From Lachnocurva sp029100405 (GTDB taxonomy: Bacteria; Bacillota; Clostridia; Lachnospirales; Lachnospiraceae): DNA of 64,000 nucleotides. This document shows positions 35,429 to 43,766 of the stretch, one piece after another. The position numbers and the translations under genes are program-made. Within the stretch, counting starts at the first letter, position 1. Each line of letters starts with the position of its first letter. The stretch spans positions 79,830-143,829 of the forward strand of contig JBJYZC010000006.1 in NCBI GenBank assembly GCA_046263755.1, in the 5' to 3' direction. The notes under the pieces were generated by a model, which was not told the origin of the DNA, did not search any database, and saw nothing but the letters and a program-made list of their open reading frames with translations.

Positions 35429-35600
35429 GAAATGGAGAAAAAAGTTGAAAGAAAGCTTGGAAGGGTTGCGGAAGGGGAAGGGGAAGGGTTATGGAAAGGA
35501 CTGACCACGGAAGGACTGTGGGAAGGGTTACAGAAGGATGGATAGTAGAGCGGGGGATGGTAGGATAGGCGGTAGGAAGTGTGCAAAGGGTACGGGTTAG
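35410..35600 (+). other. Purine-rich tract with GGAAGG runs
   Basis: The plus strand is almost all G and A, with GGAAGGG-like units repeated many times. From about 35640 the plus strand turns pyrimidine-rich (CCCTATCCTACCC). No credible gene is present. A sharp strand-bias switch is common at origins. Confidence 0.5.
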
Positions 35601-35659
35601 GACTTGGTACATATAAACTTGACACTTTTTGCACACTTTTACCGTTACCCTATCCTACC
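35560..35659. repeat. 100-bp imperfect palindrome in the origin-like region
   Basis: GGTAGGATAGG (35560-35570) pairs with CCTATCCTACC (35649-35659), and AGTGTGCAAA (35579-35588) with TTTGCACACT (35629-35638), about one centre near 35609. The core is AT-rich. Confidence 0.7.
35604..35641 (-). repeat. Iteron-like repeat, copy 1
   Basis: Minus strand AAAAGTGTGCAAA...GTGTCAAGTTTATATGTACCAAGTCC. Four related copies occur within 550 bp: two on the minus strand and two on the plus strand. Confidence 0.7.
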
Positions 35660-35671
35660 CTCTTTACCCCT

Positions 35672-35695
35672 CCCCTAACCATCTGACAGACAGGG
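35672..35695. repeat. CCCTAACCATCTGACAGACAGGGG unit, copy 1
   Basis: A 23-bp unit whose ends (CCCCT/AGGGG) can pair. A near-identical unit lies at 35790. Confidence 0.55.
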
Positions 35696-35735
35696 GCTAT
35701 TTCACCTACCGAATTTTCGTTAACTTCACAATCAT

Positions 35736-35784
35736 CTTTGTTGACTAATTCCTTGACTAAAAGTTGACTTTCTTGACTAAATCG
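35736..35784 (+). repeat. TTGACTAA direct repeats
   Basis: Four TTGACTAA-like units occur within 45 bp (TTGACTAATT, TTGACTAAAA, TTGACTTTC, TTGACTAAAT) with uneven 9-12 nt spacing. Short reiterated sites like these can bind an initiator or regulator. Confidence 0.45.
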
Positions 35785-35789
35785 TACCA

Positions 35790-35819
35790 CCCTAACCATC
35801 CGACAGACAGGGAATGGTT
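35790..35819. repeat. Stem-loop with CCCTAACCATCCGACAGACAGGG, copy 2
   Basis: CTAACCAT and ATGGTTAG form an 8-bp stem around the GACAGACAGGG loop. The loop sequence repeats the unit at 35672. This is a plausible oriT or initiator hairpin. Confidence 0.55.
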
Positions 35820-35847
35820 AGCATACCAGTTCGGTTGGGAAAGGTAG

Positions 35848-35940
35848 GTATTGGTACATCTGAGTCATTGCGTAGCAATGACGAAGAATTAAAGGCCGTA
35901 GGCCGAATATATAGATTTGAAACTTTTTGCACACTTTTAC
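35848..35940 (-). repeat. Iteron-like repeat, copy 2, interrupted by a palindromic element
   Basis: Minus strand AAAAGTGTGCAAAAAGTTTCAAATCTAT, then a 51-nt insertion, then ATGTACCAATACC. Removing the insertion restores the same layout as the other copies. Confidence 0.75.
35860..35910. repeat. 51-nt palindromic element, copy R4 (inside an iteron-like repeat)
   Basis: CTGAG, stem TCATTGCgtaGCAATGA, CGAAGAATTAAAG, stem GGCCgtaGGCC, GAATAT. The uninterrupted neighbouring repeats show that exactly 51 nt were added. Confidence 0.85.
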
Positions 35941-35995
35941 ACCCCCTTTTCTTTTCCCTCTGGCACCCTGATAACCTCGTATGTACCATACCAAA

Positions 35996-36035
35996 AAAGT
36001 GTGCAAATTCTGTCAAGTTTATATGTACCAATTCA
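35996..36035 (+). repeat. Iteron-like repeat, copy 3
   Basis: AAAGTGTGCAAA...CTGTCAAGTTTATATGTACCAATTC on the plus strand. Confidence 0.7.
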
Positions 36036-36115
36036 TGGGTACTGGGAACCCACCTACCCTGTACCTTGTAACCCTTCCTACACCACCCTTAGATAACCTC
36101 TATGTCTTACCTCAA

Positions 36116-36160
36116 AAAGTGTGCAAAAAATGTAAAGTCTATATGTACCAAGTCATAGAC
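36116..36160 (+). repeat. Iteron-like repeat, copy 4
   Basis: AAAGTGTGCAAA...TGTAAAGTCTATATGTACCAAGTCATAG on the plus strand. The spacing from copy 3 is 120 bp. Confidence 0.7.
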
Positions 36161-36230
36161 CTGTGGATGCCTGCATACCAAATCATAGAACCAGTCCATA
36201 CAGAGCTTACAGACCTTCCCCAAACTACCC

Positions 36231-36262
36231 GTCCCTTTCCTTCCAAAATTTACGCATAGAAG
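36231..36262 (+). promoter_or_regulatory. Element promoter motif, copy P13
   Basis: TTTACGCATAGAAG core at 36252-36262, GTCCC at the upstream position. It faces the 170-residue gene, whose start is 50 nt away. Confidence 0.6.
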
Positions 36263-36311
36263 AACTGGTAAAGGTTGTCCCGTTGGAACCAAGAAGGGAA
36301 GAAAAGAAACC

Positions 36312-36824
36312 ATGAACAAGGATATGGAAACAGCACTCAAAGCATTACATGACTGGCACAGGGAAGCCTATCTCCCATCCAGTAGTCCCTACTTCAAAGA
36401 AGGAGGGGAAGGTCGTCACATCTATGAACACTCTGTCATAAGACCCATGCAGATATTGGACGAGTTAAGTAACAAGCAGAAGTTTCTGTTTATGGAACTG
36501 GTACCGGGAATCACGAGAGACCTTCAGAAGGATTTTGATGTCCTTCCACAGTCTCAGCATGGACTGTACTATCCTAAGCACCATTGGAAGGAGATTGAGT
36601 CCGAATATGTAAAGACCATAGACATCCTAAACAAGCTCCCGAAGTGTGCAAGTAAGAGTGAGGTGTTACGGGAACTGGAACCCTTACATAACTTCCAGAC
36701 CAGTACATTAACCCAACTGATTGTACGAGAAGCAGGTCATGAAATGGTGGAACGGTTGGATGCCAAGAAGGCTGAACCTGTGGAGACTGAGGACGAAGAA
36801 GAATCTCTGTCAAAAATTTCCTGA
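36312..36824 (+). CDS. Hypothetical protein (170 aa)
   Basis: First rightward gene from the origin-like block. It is helical, begins MNKDMETALKALHDWHREAY and ends in an acidic tail (EDEEESLSKIS). No family recognised. GAAGGGAAGAAAAG precedes the start. Its place beside the candidate origin makes a replication or partition role possible. Confidence 0.65.
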   Translation: MNKDMETALKALHDWHREAYLPSSSPYFKEGGEGRHIYEHSVIRPMQILDELSNKQKFLFMELVPGITRDLQKDFDVLPQSQHGLYYPKHHWKEIESEYVKTIDILNKLPKCASKSEVLRELEPLHNFQTSTLTQLIVREAGHEMVERLDAKKAEPVETEDEEESLSKIS

Positions 36825-36828
36825 ATTT

Positions 36829-36859
36829 CTGTCTGTTTCATAAAAAATTACGCATAGAA
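36829..36859 (+). promoter_or_regulatory. Element promoter motif, copy P11
   Basis: CTGTC (36829-36833), 16 nt, ACGCATAGAA (36850-36859). It lies 42 nt before the dnaE start. Confidence 0.75.
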
Positions 36860-36901
36860 AGTATGTAGAAGAAAAACAGGCACAGAAAGGACTCTTTTGC
36901 G

Positions 36902-39900
36902 ATGTATGGAGCTTGGCACGTCCATTTTGAATCCCCGAACGACACGGGAAATAATCTCGATGTCATGTTGGATGAGTTTGAGAAGGTGGGGGCAAAGAAG
37001 GTCACCGTCACAGAGCATGATGTCTTCACCTCTTTCGTGGAGCTAAAGGACAAGTGTAAGGATCGGTCGGTCAAGGTTGTTCCCGGGGTAGAAGGAACCA
37101 TGACCGATGAGATCGGTGGATTCTCCCTCCACAATGCTCACATGGTGTTAGTCGCAAAGGACAAGGTGGGCTATCGTTCCCTGTCCAAAATCATCACAGA
37201 AGCCAACAAGCACTATTCCCTGCACCCGGAAGACAAGCGTCCCATCATCACATGGGCTAATCTGGAAAAGAACGTTGCCAAGGGGCACGTTTTCTATTCG
37301 TCTGCCTGCATTCAGGGAATTTTCGGACAGATCGTAAAGGATTCGAATATCACCAGAGAGGAACAGACCGAGAAGGCAAGAAAACGGTTAGGACTGTCCG
37401 AGGAAGAAATGGAACACATCTATGCCTTGGAAGAACAGTTGTCTGCCAACAAGAAAACGAAAGCCTACAAGGACAATCACAAGCTCTATCTCCATTGCAA
37501 GCGGTATGAAACAGAGATGGAACGAATTGAGAAACTGCCTTCTCTGTCTATGGAGCAGGTTGATAATCTGTGCTCTCTGGCCTACGAGAAGTTATGTTCC
37601 ATCTTTGGGAAGGACTATGTGTACTTCGAACTTCAGAACCATGGCATCCGATCTGAGCAGCAGATCTATCCTGCCATCGTTCGGTTACTGGAAAAGTTCC
37701 ATACCGACAACGTTCTTCTCACGAACGACATCCATGTCGGAAAACTGCACCCGACCGAAGAGGACTTCCTACGGAGAAATGTGGCTCAGTACAGTCGCTA
37801 TCATGTGGTCTGGGACATTTCCGATGGAGACCGGGAGCTTTACATCAAGGATGATCCTGACCTGATGGATACCATCCGAAAGCTTCCGGACGTACCGGAA
37901 GAAATTGTTACAAAGGGCATGGCAAATGTCGAGAAAGTCTTATCCGCTTGCGAAACAGACTATCTGTACGAGAAGTCCGAGGAACACTACCCGAAGTTCT
38001 CTGACCACCCGGAAGAGGACTTAAAAGCCATGGTCGAGGTTGGAAAGACCGTTCGATTCCCGAACGGATTCCCGACCGAAGAATATGACAAGCGACTGGC
38101 TCATGAACTGGACATCATCTGTGGCATGGGATATGCCAGTTATCATCTCATTGTACAGGACTATGTGAACTGGACAAAGAAGTACGGCTACTGTGTCGAC
38201 TTCTTCCGTGACCATGGAATTGACTTTACCACCGACCTGACCAATCGAACCATTAACCTTGATAACACATCCGTCACTTATCAGGGTATCGTTCCGACCA
38301 TGGAAGAACTGGATGAAACCATCGAAGCGTTCCATATCCCGGAGCAGGGAATCAACATGGGACCGGGACGTGGTTCTGCGGTCTCCTCTCTGGTCTGTTA
38401 CCTTCTCGGAATCTCTGACGTTGATCCTGTGCGGTATCATCTTCTTTTCGAGAGGTTTTTGAACCCCGAACGAAAGAGTATGCCGGACATTGACTGTGAC
38501 TTTCGCCCTGACCTCCGGGGGAAAGCCATTGAATACACGAAGATGAAGTACGGGGAAAACTCCACCTGCAAGATCATCACAAAGACCTATGGAGCATTGG
38601 CAGGAAACATTCGTCTGGCCGCACGGTATCTGGGAACCAAGGAATACAACAACCTTCCCCTGACCGACCGTATGAACGTGAAAGAGAACGTTTTCTTAAA
38701 GCCATGGTATAACGATGCCGACCGGTTGGCAAAAGCCATCGACAAGGACGGGAATATTTCCGACACCGCATCTTTTAACAAGCGGGAAGAGGACATCTAC
38801 CATCTGGCCACGAACCTGTCCGGACTGTTTTTATCCTTTGGTCAGCACGCCGGGGGAAACATTATCAGCCGGGACGACATCACGGACACCATGCCCCTGT
38901 TCTGGAACACGAAGAAACAGAACTTCTCCACCCAATGCGTCCATGATGAAGCCGAACAGGCAGGATTCTTAAAGATGGACTTCTTAGGGCTTATCAACCT
39001 GAATCTTCTGACGGACATGATGGAGCTGACCGGTGACAACTCGATCATGAATCTGGCTAGACGGGAAGAACTACTGCAAGACCCGAAGATCTATCAGGAC
39101 ATCTTTTCGACCGGAAACACACAGGGCATTTTCCAGTTTGAATCGAATGGCATGAAAGAACTCATGCGGGAATTTCAGCCGGAATGTTTTGAGGACCTGA
39201 TCCTTCTGGTTGCCCTCTACCGCCCCGGTCCTCTCCAGTACAAGGATGAAATCGTAGCAACCAAGTGGTATCGGAAAGGACAGGGAGCAAAGCCAAAGAA
39301 GGCTATCGACATTCCAAACGACACCTTGAATCAGATTCTGGAACCGACCTACGGATGTATCATCTATCAGGAACAGGTCATGCAGATTTTTGAGTTCTTG
39401 GCCGGGTATAGCCTTGGTGACGCTGACCTTGTCCGCCGTGCCATGGCAAAGAAAAATCTGGACAAGCTTACCATTGAGCGGGAAGCTTTCCTGCATGGAG
39501 ATGAGAGCCGAAATATCAAAGGCGTACAGGCAACGTTCGGACTATCGGACGATGACCTTGCCCCTTACAATGCCCTGTTCGATCAGATGTTGGACTTTGC
39601 ATCCTACGCCTTCAATAAGTCCCATGCGGCCGCATACAGTCTGGTATCCTTCTTCACCGCCTACTTTAAGTGCTATCACCCGGGCGAGTTCTATGCGGTT
39701 TCCCTGAATCATGTGGCCAATCTGGACGAGGTCGCTCCCTTTGCAGCAGAAATGCCTTCCTTTGGTATGACCTTGGCACAGGCAGACGTTCGATACTCTC
39801 ATGCAGACTTCTGGTTTAACGGCACGGACACGATTTATTTTGGATATGCCAGACTGAAGGGAATCAGTAAAGACCTGCAAATTGACAACGAGTGCCAGAC

Positions 39901-40714
39901 CTTACGGGAGTTCTGGATCAAGAACAAGCTGACCTTACCGGTGCTTACTACCCTGACCAAAGCCGGGTATTTCCGTTGCTTTGGAAAATGGAATGACATT
40001 CTTTCCTATTTCGAAACGAATGTTCCGATCGGTCTGAAACGTTGGAAGGTCATGCAGTCGGCAAAGAATGAAGAAGAACGGGATCAGAAACTGGACAAGC
40101 TTCCGCACTTGGAAGACTTCCAAGCCGAGCCTGTGGTCGAGGAATCGGTCAACGACACACGAACCCGATATGAGAACGAATACCTGACCATGGGACTGGT
40201 CTTTCCCGACAAGGAAACCAGAAAGCGACTGTGCCTGACCGATGCCTTCCCGGAAGGAAAGGACCGAAAGCAGGTCGGTGTGGTCATCTGTTTTGTGAAT
40301 AAGGACAAGCCGATCCATTCCAGAGGAAAACTGATCTATGAGGTCTATCTCATGGATCGAACCGGAACGATCAAGAAGTACCTGTCGGATGAAACCTACG
40401 ATGCAGCAGACGGCCTGTTTGAGCTGACTGGTTCTCCATGGTGCTTGACATGGGGAACGAGCATTCGGGAAGAACTGCCGACCGAGAAGAATATCCTCTT
40501 GAACGGAACAAGACATACCGAGGGGTATCTGAGCCGTTTCGAAATGACGGATGCTCTGTGCCGTGTGAAAAGCGACAAACAGAAGACACAGAAATATCAT
40601 GTGTTCTACTCCATCGGGTCATCGGTCTATCCCATCGGTGTCACCCTCTCGTCTTCCGAGTGGATGAAACTCCGGCAGATCCTTCCGAACAAAAATCAAT
40701 GCGATTGTACGTAA
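36902..40714 (+). CDS. dnaE: DNA polymerase III alpha subunit (DnaE-type)
   Basis: 1270 residues, full length for DnaE. The N-terminal PHP domain begins GAWHVHFESPND and has TEHDVFTSF and PGVEGTM. The C-family polymerase core has GPGRGSAVSSLVCYLLGI, the catalytic MPDIDCDF, and FASYAFNKSHAAAYSLVSF. Palm, fingers and the helix-hairpin-helix region are continuous without stops. A C-terminal OB-like part is followed by a short tail. A private replicative polymerase is unusual on a conjugative element and points to replication with little host help, or to strand synthesis in the recipient. It is driven by motif P11, with AAAGGA before the start. Confidence 0.95.
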   Translation: MYGAWHVHFESPNDTGNNLDVMLDEFEKVGAKKVTVTEHDVFTSFVELKDKCKDRSVKVVPGVEGTMTDEIGGFSLHNAHMVLVAKDKVGYRSLSKIITEANKHYSLHPEDKRPIITWANLEKNVAKGHVFYSSACIQGIFGQIVKDSNITREEQTEKARKRLGLSEEEMEHIYALEEQLSANKKTKAYKDNHKLYLHCKRYETEMERIEKLPSLSMEQVDNLCSLAYEKLCSIFGKDYVYFELQNHGIRSEQQIYPAIVRLLEKFHTDNVLLTNDIHVGKLHPTEEDFLRRNVAQYSRYHVVWDISDGDRELYIKDDPDLMDTIRKLPDVPEEIVTKGMANVEKVLSACETDYLYEKSEEHYPKFSDHPEEDLKAMVEVGKTVRFPNGFPTEEYDKRLAHELDIICGMGYASYHLIVQDYVNWTKKYGYCVDFFRDHGIDFTTDLTNRTINLDNTSVTYQGIVPTMEELDETIEAFHIPEQGINMGPGRGSAVSSLVCYLLGISDVDPVRYHLLFERFLNPERKSMPDIDCDFRPDLRGKAIEYTKMKYGENSTCKIITKTYGALAGNIRLAARYLGTKEYNNLPLTDRMNVKENVFLKPWYNDADRLAKAIDKDGNISDTASFNKREEDIYHLATNLSGLFLSFGQHAGGNIISRDDITDTMPLFWNTKKQNFSTQCVHDEAEQAGFLKMDFLGLINLNLLTDMMELTGDNSIMNLARREELLQDPKIYQDIFSTGNTQGIFQFESNGMKELMREFQPECFEDLILLVALYRPGPLQYKDEIVATKWYRKGQGAKPKKAIDIPNDTLNQILEPTYGCIIYQEQVMQIFEFLAGYSLGDADLVRRAMAKKNLDKLTIEREAFLHGDESRNIKGVQATFGLSDDDLAPYNALFDQMLDFASYAFNKSHAAAYSLVSFFTAYFKCYHPGEFYAVSLNHVANLDEVAPFAAEMPSFGMTLAQADVRYSHADFWFNGTDTIYFGYARLKGISKDLQIDNECQTLREFWIKNKLTLPVLTTLTKAGYFRCFGKWNDILSYFETNVPIGLKRWKVMQSAKNEEERDQKLDKLPHLEDFQAEPVVEESVNDTRTRYENEYLTMGLVFPDKETRKRLCLTDAFPEGKDRKQVGVVICFVNKDKPIHSRGKLIYEVYLMDRTGTIKKYLSDETYDAADGLFELTGSPWCLTWGTSIREELPTEKNILLNGTRHTEGYLSRFEMTDALCRVKSDKQKTQKYHVFYSIGSSVYPIGVTLSSSEWMKLRQILPNKNQCDCT

Positions 40715-40729
40715 AAAAGTGCGAACCGT

Positions 40730-40761
40730 TTGGTTTTTTCATAACTTTTTATCCATAGAAG
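40730..40761 (+). promoter_or_regulatory. Element promoter motif, copy P12
   Basis: TTGGT, 16 nt, ATCCATAGAAG, 42 nt before the next start. Its spacer is almost the same as that of copy P4. Confidence 0.65.
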
Positions 40762-40802
40762 TAATGTAAGCAATAGACAAGATAAAAGAGGTAAACGAAA
40801 TC

Positions 40803-41165
40803 ATGACGAATAGAGAACGTATTGAAGCGATGGATGTCAGACAGTTGGCAGAGTTCCTTTATGACCTGATGAAAAACGGTGCAAGCATTTGCCCCGAACC
40901 GGGTTGTGATGGATATTCCTGCGTAGACTGCATGGTAGACTGGCTGAAAGCCGGGAACAATCCCAAGAAGGGAGACGTAAGAAAGCTGATCGGAAGTGAC
41001 CGTCCGGACAGTTACTATCTGGTGGTACAGGCTCTGGACAAGAAGTCCAAGGTCATGTATGTCGATGGTTCCTTTGCTTGGGTATCGAACGAGGTCTTTC
41101 TGGTCGATGAACCGACCGACATGAAGGCAAGTGAGTTTTTGCAGATGGTTGTCGAGAATATGTGA
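40803..41165 (+). CDS. Small Cys-rich phage/plasmid-type protein (120 aa)
   Basis: It begins MTNRERIEAMDVRQLAEFLYDLM. The CPEPGCDGYSCVDCMVDWL segment (about 30-48) is the kind of Cys-x-Cys cluster followed by WL seen in many small phage and conjugative-element proteins. The C-terminal half is paralogous to the next gene (G-VRK-G-YY-SKV-Y-DG-W-DEP-DM). Function unknown; it heads the operon that runs to recJ. Confidence 0.7.
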   Translation: MTNRERIEAMDVRQLAEFLYDLMKNGASICPEPGCDGYSCVDCMVDWLKAGNNPKKGDVRKLIGSDRPDSYYLVVQALDKKSKVMYVDGSFAWVSNEVFLVDEPTDMKASEFLQMVVENM

Positions 41166-41190
41166 GTTGAAAGAAAAAGGGGTGGACATT

Positions 41191-41424
41191 ATGGTAGACG
41201 TGAAGCAGGGAACACAGAAACCGGCACTTGGAACGGTGCGGAAAATCAGGGGATGTAAAGGTTCGGAAGGCTATTACATGATTTCTGATGTTTATGATAC
41301 GGGTTCCAAGGTACGCTATTCGGATGGTCTAGTCGGTTGGGAAGACAATGACACGATCCTGTCAGACGAGCCTTCCGACATGACCATGCTTGACTTTGTA
41401 AGACTGGAAATGGAAACCGTATAG
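41191..41424 (+). CDS. Hypothetical protein (77 aa), paralogue of the previous gene's C-terminus
   Basis: ATG 41191 follows AAAAAGGGGTGG. It aligns with the C-terminal 65 residues of the preceding protein (VRK..G, YY, SKVxYxDG, LxDEPxDM, F) but lacks the Cys cluster. This is a duplicated domain, probably with a shared binding role. Confidence 0.65.
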   Translation: MVDVKQGTQKPALGTVRKIRGCKGSEGYYMISDVYDTGSKVRYSDGLVGWEDNDTILSDEPSDMTMLDFVRLEMETV

Positions 41425-41468
41425 GCAGACATAGACGAGCCTGCCGGTATAAGAGAAAGGAAACAGAA

Positions 41469-42110
41469 TTGAACCTTTCCGAATACAATCAGGTCAAAGA
41501 TCTGACCTATCTGGATTATTGCAATTATCTGCAAAAAAAGTATGGTGTCGGTCTTTCGGACTACTTCACACCTTCTTTTTCTAAAAATCCGAAAGTTTCT
41601 CGAACGAGGGATGGACTGTTTGCTCATCACAAGATGGAAGATACCATGGTGCTTTTGTCTACACCCGAGATTGCAAAGCTTTGTCCGTTTGCATGGCAGA
41701 CCAAAGAGAATATCGTCTACTGTGACTATTTGGAGCATTTACTTCTGCACGTTCTGATCTGCAAGTACCCATCGCCGCATAAGGTCAAGAATGCCGATGT
41801 CGGAATCGGTGGTGTGATTGCCTTTCTTGTACCGGAACTGAATGATCTGTATTCCGGATGGAATACAACACAGGCATGGCGAAAAACCTGTCATGATAAG
41901 GTACGAAACGAAAAGGATGTCTATCTTTCCATTCTAAAGACTTTCATTGACTGGGAAACAGAAAATGATTCCTCTTTCGATGTTACCATTCTGTGCCGAA
42001 GTGGAAATGCACCGCATGGACTTTGGCAGGAGAAAAAGAATAAGGCAATCTATAGTGAAATCAAAGCACTCGCTCCAAAGAAACGGAAGAAAAGGGAGAA
42101 AACGCTATGA
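41469..42110 (+). CDS. Hypothetical protein with HH-ED and YCD-LEHLLLH motifs (213 aa)
   Basis: The start is TTG 41469 after AGAAAGGAAAC. The segment RTRDGLFAHHKMEDTMVLLST...YCDYLEHLLLHVLI (about 46-97) is a pattern I have seen in Gram-positive mobile-element proteins, with His and Asp positions that could bind a metal. No function is established. The basic C-terminus overlaps the next gene by ATGA. Confidence 0.65.
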   Translation: MNLSEYNQVKDLTYLDYCNYLQKKYGVGLSDYFTPSFSKNPKVSRTRDGLFAHHKMEDTMVLLSTPEIAKLCPFAWQTKENIVYCDYLEHLLLHVLICKYPSPHKVKNADVGIGGVIAFLVPELNDLYSGWNTTQAWRKTCHDKVRNEKDVYLSILKTFIDWETENDSSFDVTILCRSGNAPHGLWQEKKNKAIYSEIKALAPKKRKKREKTL

Positions 42111-42376
42111 GAATTTCTTACCACGGGCAGACCAAAGACTGTAACTTCAGAGTTGCCGAAATTGACTTTAGTAAAGAAGAAGAAAGCATGGTCAGAGAAA
42201 TTTCTGACATTGCCGATCGGGAAACGGGTTGGAAGAAATGGTCGTTCTTTGATGACTGTGCTTATGTTTCCGTAGACGATAAGAAAGATTACGATGATTT
42301 CCGAGACTTCTATTTGGAAACCAAGAAAGCACTAAAGAATCGTGCCGATCGGGACGCACACGACCTGACGAGATAG
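42107..42376 (+). CDS. Hypothetical protein (89 aa)
   Basis: Small, acidic and soluble, begins MRISYHGQTKDCNFRVAEID. It is translationally coupled to the previous gene through an ATGA overlap. No family recognised. Confidence 0.6.
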   Translation: MRISYHGQTKDCNFRVAEIDFSKEEESMVREISDIADRETGWKKWSFFDDCAYVSVDDKKDYDDFRDFYLETKKALKNRADRDAHDLTR

Positions 42377-42388
42377 AAAGTGAATGTC

Positions 42389-42616
42389 ATGAAATATATT
42401 ATCTGGGGAGAATTTGTCTGGGGTGGAAATCATCACGTCTTCACGGAAGAATATGAGGACAGAGGAGAAGCGGTACAGGAAGCCGACATTATCTGGGACG
42501 GTCTGGCTGATGACGAAAAGGAACAAATCGTTTCCCTGTTCGTGTTGGAGTCGGAAAATCCCGACATTAACGCCATTAACCACTTTGACGGCGATGAAGT
42601 CAAACGGTACAAATAA
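42389..42616 (+). CDS. Hypothetical acidic protein (75 aa)
   Basis: ATG 42389 is favoured over an upstream GTG because AGAAAGTGA precedes it. It begins MKYIIWGEFVWGGNHHVF and is rich in Asp and Glu. No family recognised. Confidence 0.55.
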   Translation: MKYIIWGEFVWGGNHHVFTEEYEDRGEAVQEADIIWDGLADDEKEQIVSLFVLESENPDINAINHFDGDEVKRYK

Positions 42617-42689
42617 GAAAATGTACAAAATGTAAAAACTACAAAAGAGTACATTTTGAAAATGTAAAAAGACGGAAGGAAAAATCATT

Positions 42690-42836
42690 ATGACTGCATT
42701 TCGAAACCTTTTGTTGGCAGGACTGTTTGCCTGCGTTTTTGCTACGTTATTTTTGGACAATGAGTCCTACAACTTTGCTCATGACCGGGTGACCGACATC
42801 CTGTCGGGAAAAGACCATGCAGGAGACCTTGTATGA
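42690..42836 (+). CDS. Small membrane or secreted protein (48 aa)
   Basis: ATG 42690 follows GGAAGGAAAAA. Residues 5-22 (RNLLLAGLFACVFATLFL) form a signal peptide or membrane segment, followed by a short charged tail. The stop overlaps the next gene's ATG. Confidence 0.6.
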   Translation: MTAFRNLLLAGLFACVFATLFLDNESYNFAHDRVTDILSGKDHAGDLV

Positions 42837-43702
42837 AACAAGTCACCCTTATGCACAAGGACACGGAAGTTTGTACCTTTCTTTTGAATGAGTCGGGGGT
42901 TTGCAGTCGCATTCTTTCGGTTGACAATCCTTCCCATCTTCCACCCAATTTGACATGGTTGGATTCGGAAGCGGATGTCAATTTCTGGCTATCGAATCGG
43001 CGACTGTCCGACCATCGTGCGGATGTGCAGATGTTACAGGATTCCGGGGTAGTAAGTTCCAAGGACTTCACTCCGATCCATTATCTGTCCCTGTACGACT
43101 GCTATTGGATTCGGTACAACCCAGACGAACGATTTGAGAATGTGACATTATATCAGCAGCCTGTGATGGATGATGTGTTCTCCTTTATGGAGGATCATGA
43201 CGAATCACAGGATGTTGTGCTGTCCAGAGATACCGGAAACCTGACCCTGCCCTACCATCGGGAGTGCTACTGCTTGCAGGATGAAGACGATGCCAATATC
43301 TTCTACTTCCTCTTTCGAACAGAGATCACGGAGCAGCCGGAATATCTGCTTGGCAAATATCGAGACTTTGTTCCAACGGTCGATGGGGATTATTTTGTCC
43401 TGTACGATAGCGTGTACTTCCGCTTTCGGAACATGACCAGTCCTGCCATGGAATACATTTCGGCAAAGGACCTGTTTGATGGATATAACCGAAACCCCTT
43501 GTACAAGGGATTGGAACCCGAGACCATTCTGTTTCGGGCGATTGATGACGCAAAGATTCCGGACGCACGGAAGTTTTTGTCCGGCATGATCGCCATGGAC
43601 GATAAGTACCATATCAGGCGTGACCTGTCCACGTTCGGTTATTTCCGTGATCCCGACACCCTACAATCCTTCGGATTTGCACCATTATTTTTGTGGCCCT
43701 AG
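42833..43702 (+). CDS. Hypothetical protein with DCYWI motif (289 aa)
   Basis: The segment LSNRRLSDHRADVQML...DFTPIHYLSLYDCYWIRY (about 53-96) resembles the N-terminal part of a group of Clostridia HipA-associated or kinase-like proteins in which SL-D-YW is conserved. No kinase motifs follow here. It overlaps the 48-residue gene by ATGA, and its stop codon lies within a 13-bp-arm palindrome. Role unknown. Confidence 0.6.
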   Translation: MKQVTLMHKDTEVCTFLLNESGVCSRILSVDNPSHLPPNLTWLDSEADVNFWLSNRRLSDHRADVQMLQDSGVVSSKDFTPIHYLSLYDCYWIRYNPDERFENVTLYQQPVMDDVFSFMEDHDESQDVVLSRDTGNLTLPYHRECYCLQDEDDANIFYFLFRTEITEQPEYLLGKYRDFVPTVDGDYFVLYDSVYFRFRNMTSPAMEYISAKDLFDGYNRNPLYKGLEPETILFRAIDDAKIPDARKFLSGMIAMDDKYHIRRDLSTFGYFRDPDTLQSFGFAPLFLWP

Positions 43703-43729
43703 GCGTGATTCTATCAAATCACGCCTAGG
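43698..43729. promoter_or_regulatory. Perfect 13-bp inverted repeat before recJ
   Basis: CCTAGGCGTGATT and AATCACGCCTAGG flank six bases. There is no T-run. It overlaps the upstream stop codon and sits 37 nt before the recJ start. It could be an operator, an RNA stem protecting the mRNA, or an attenuator. Confidence 0.6.
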
Positions 43730-43766
43730 AAAGGGACTTCCCTTTCCATGACAAGGAGAAATCATA

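Noticed and set aside
35341..35634. Pro/Ser-rich minus-strand frames in the origin-like block
   Set aside because: The composition simply reflects the purine-rich tract read backwards. There is no ribosome binding site.
35736..36160. CRISPR array
   Set aside because: Repeats are few, on both strands, unevenly spaced and without uniform spacers. No cas genes were seen.
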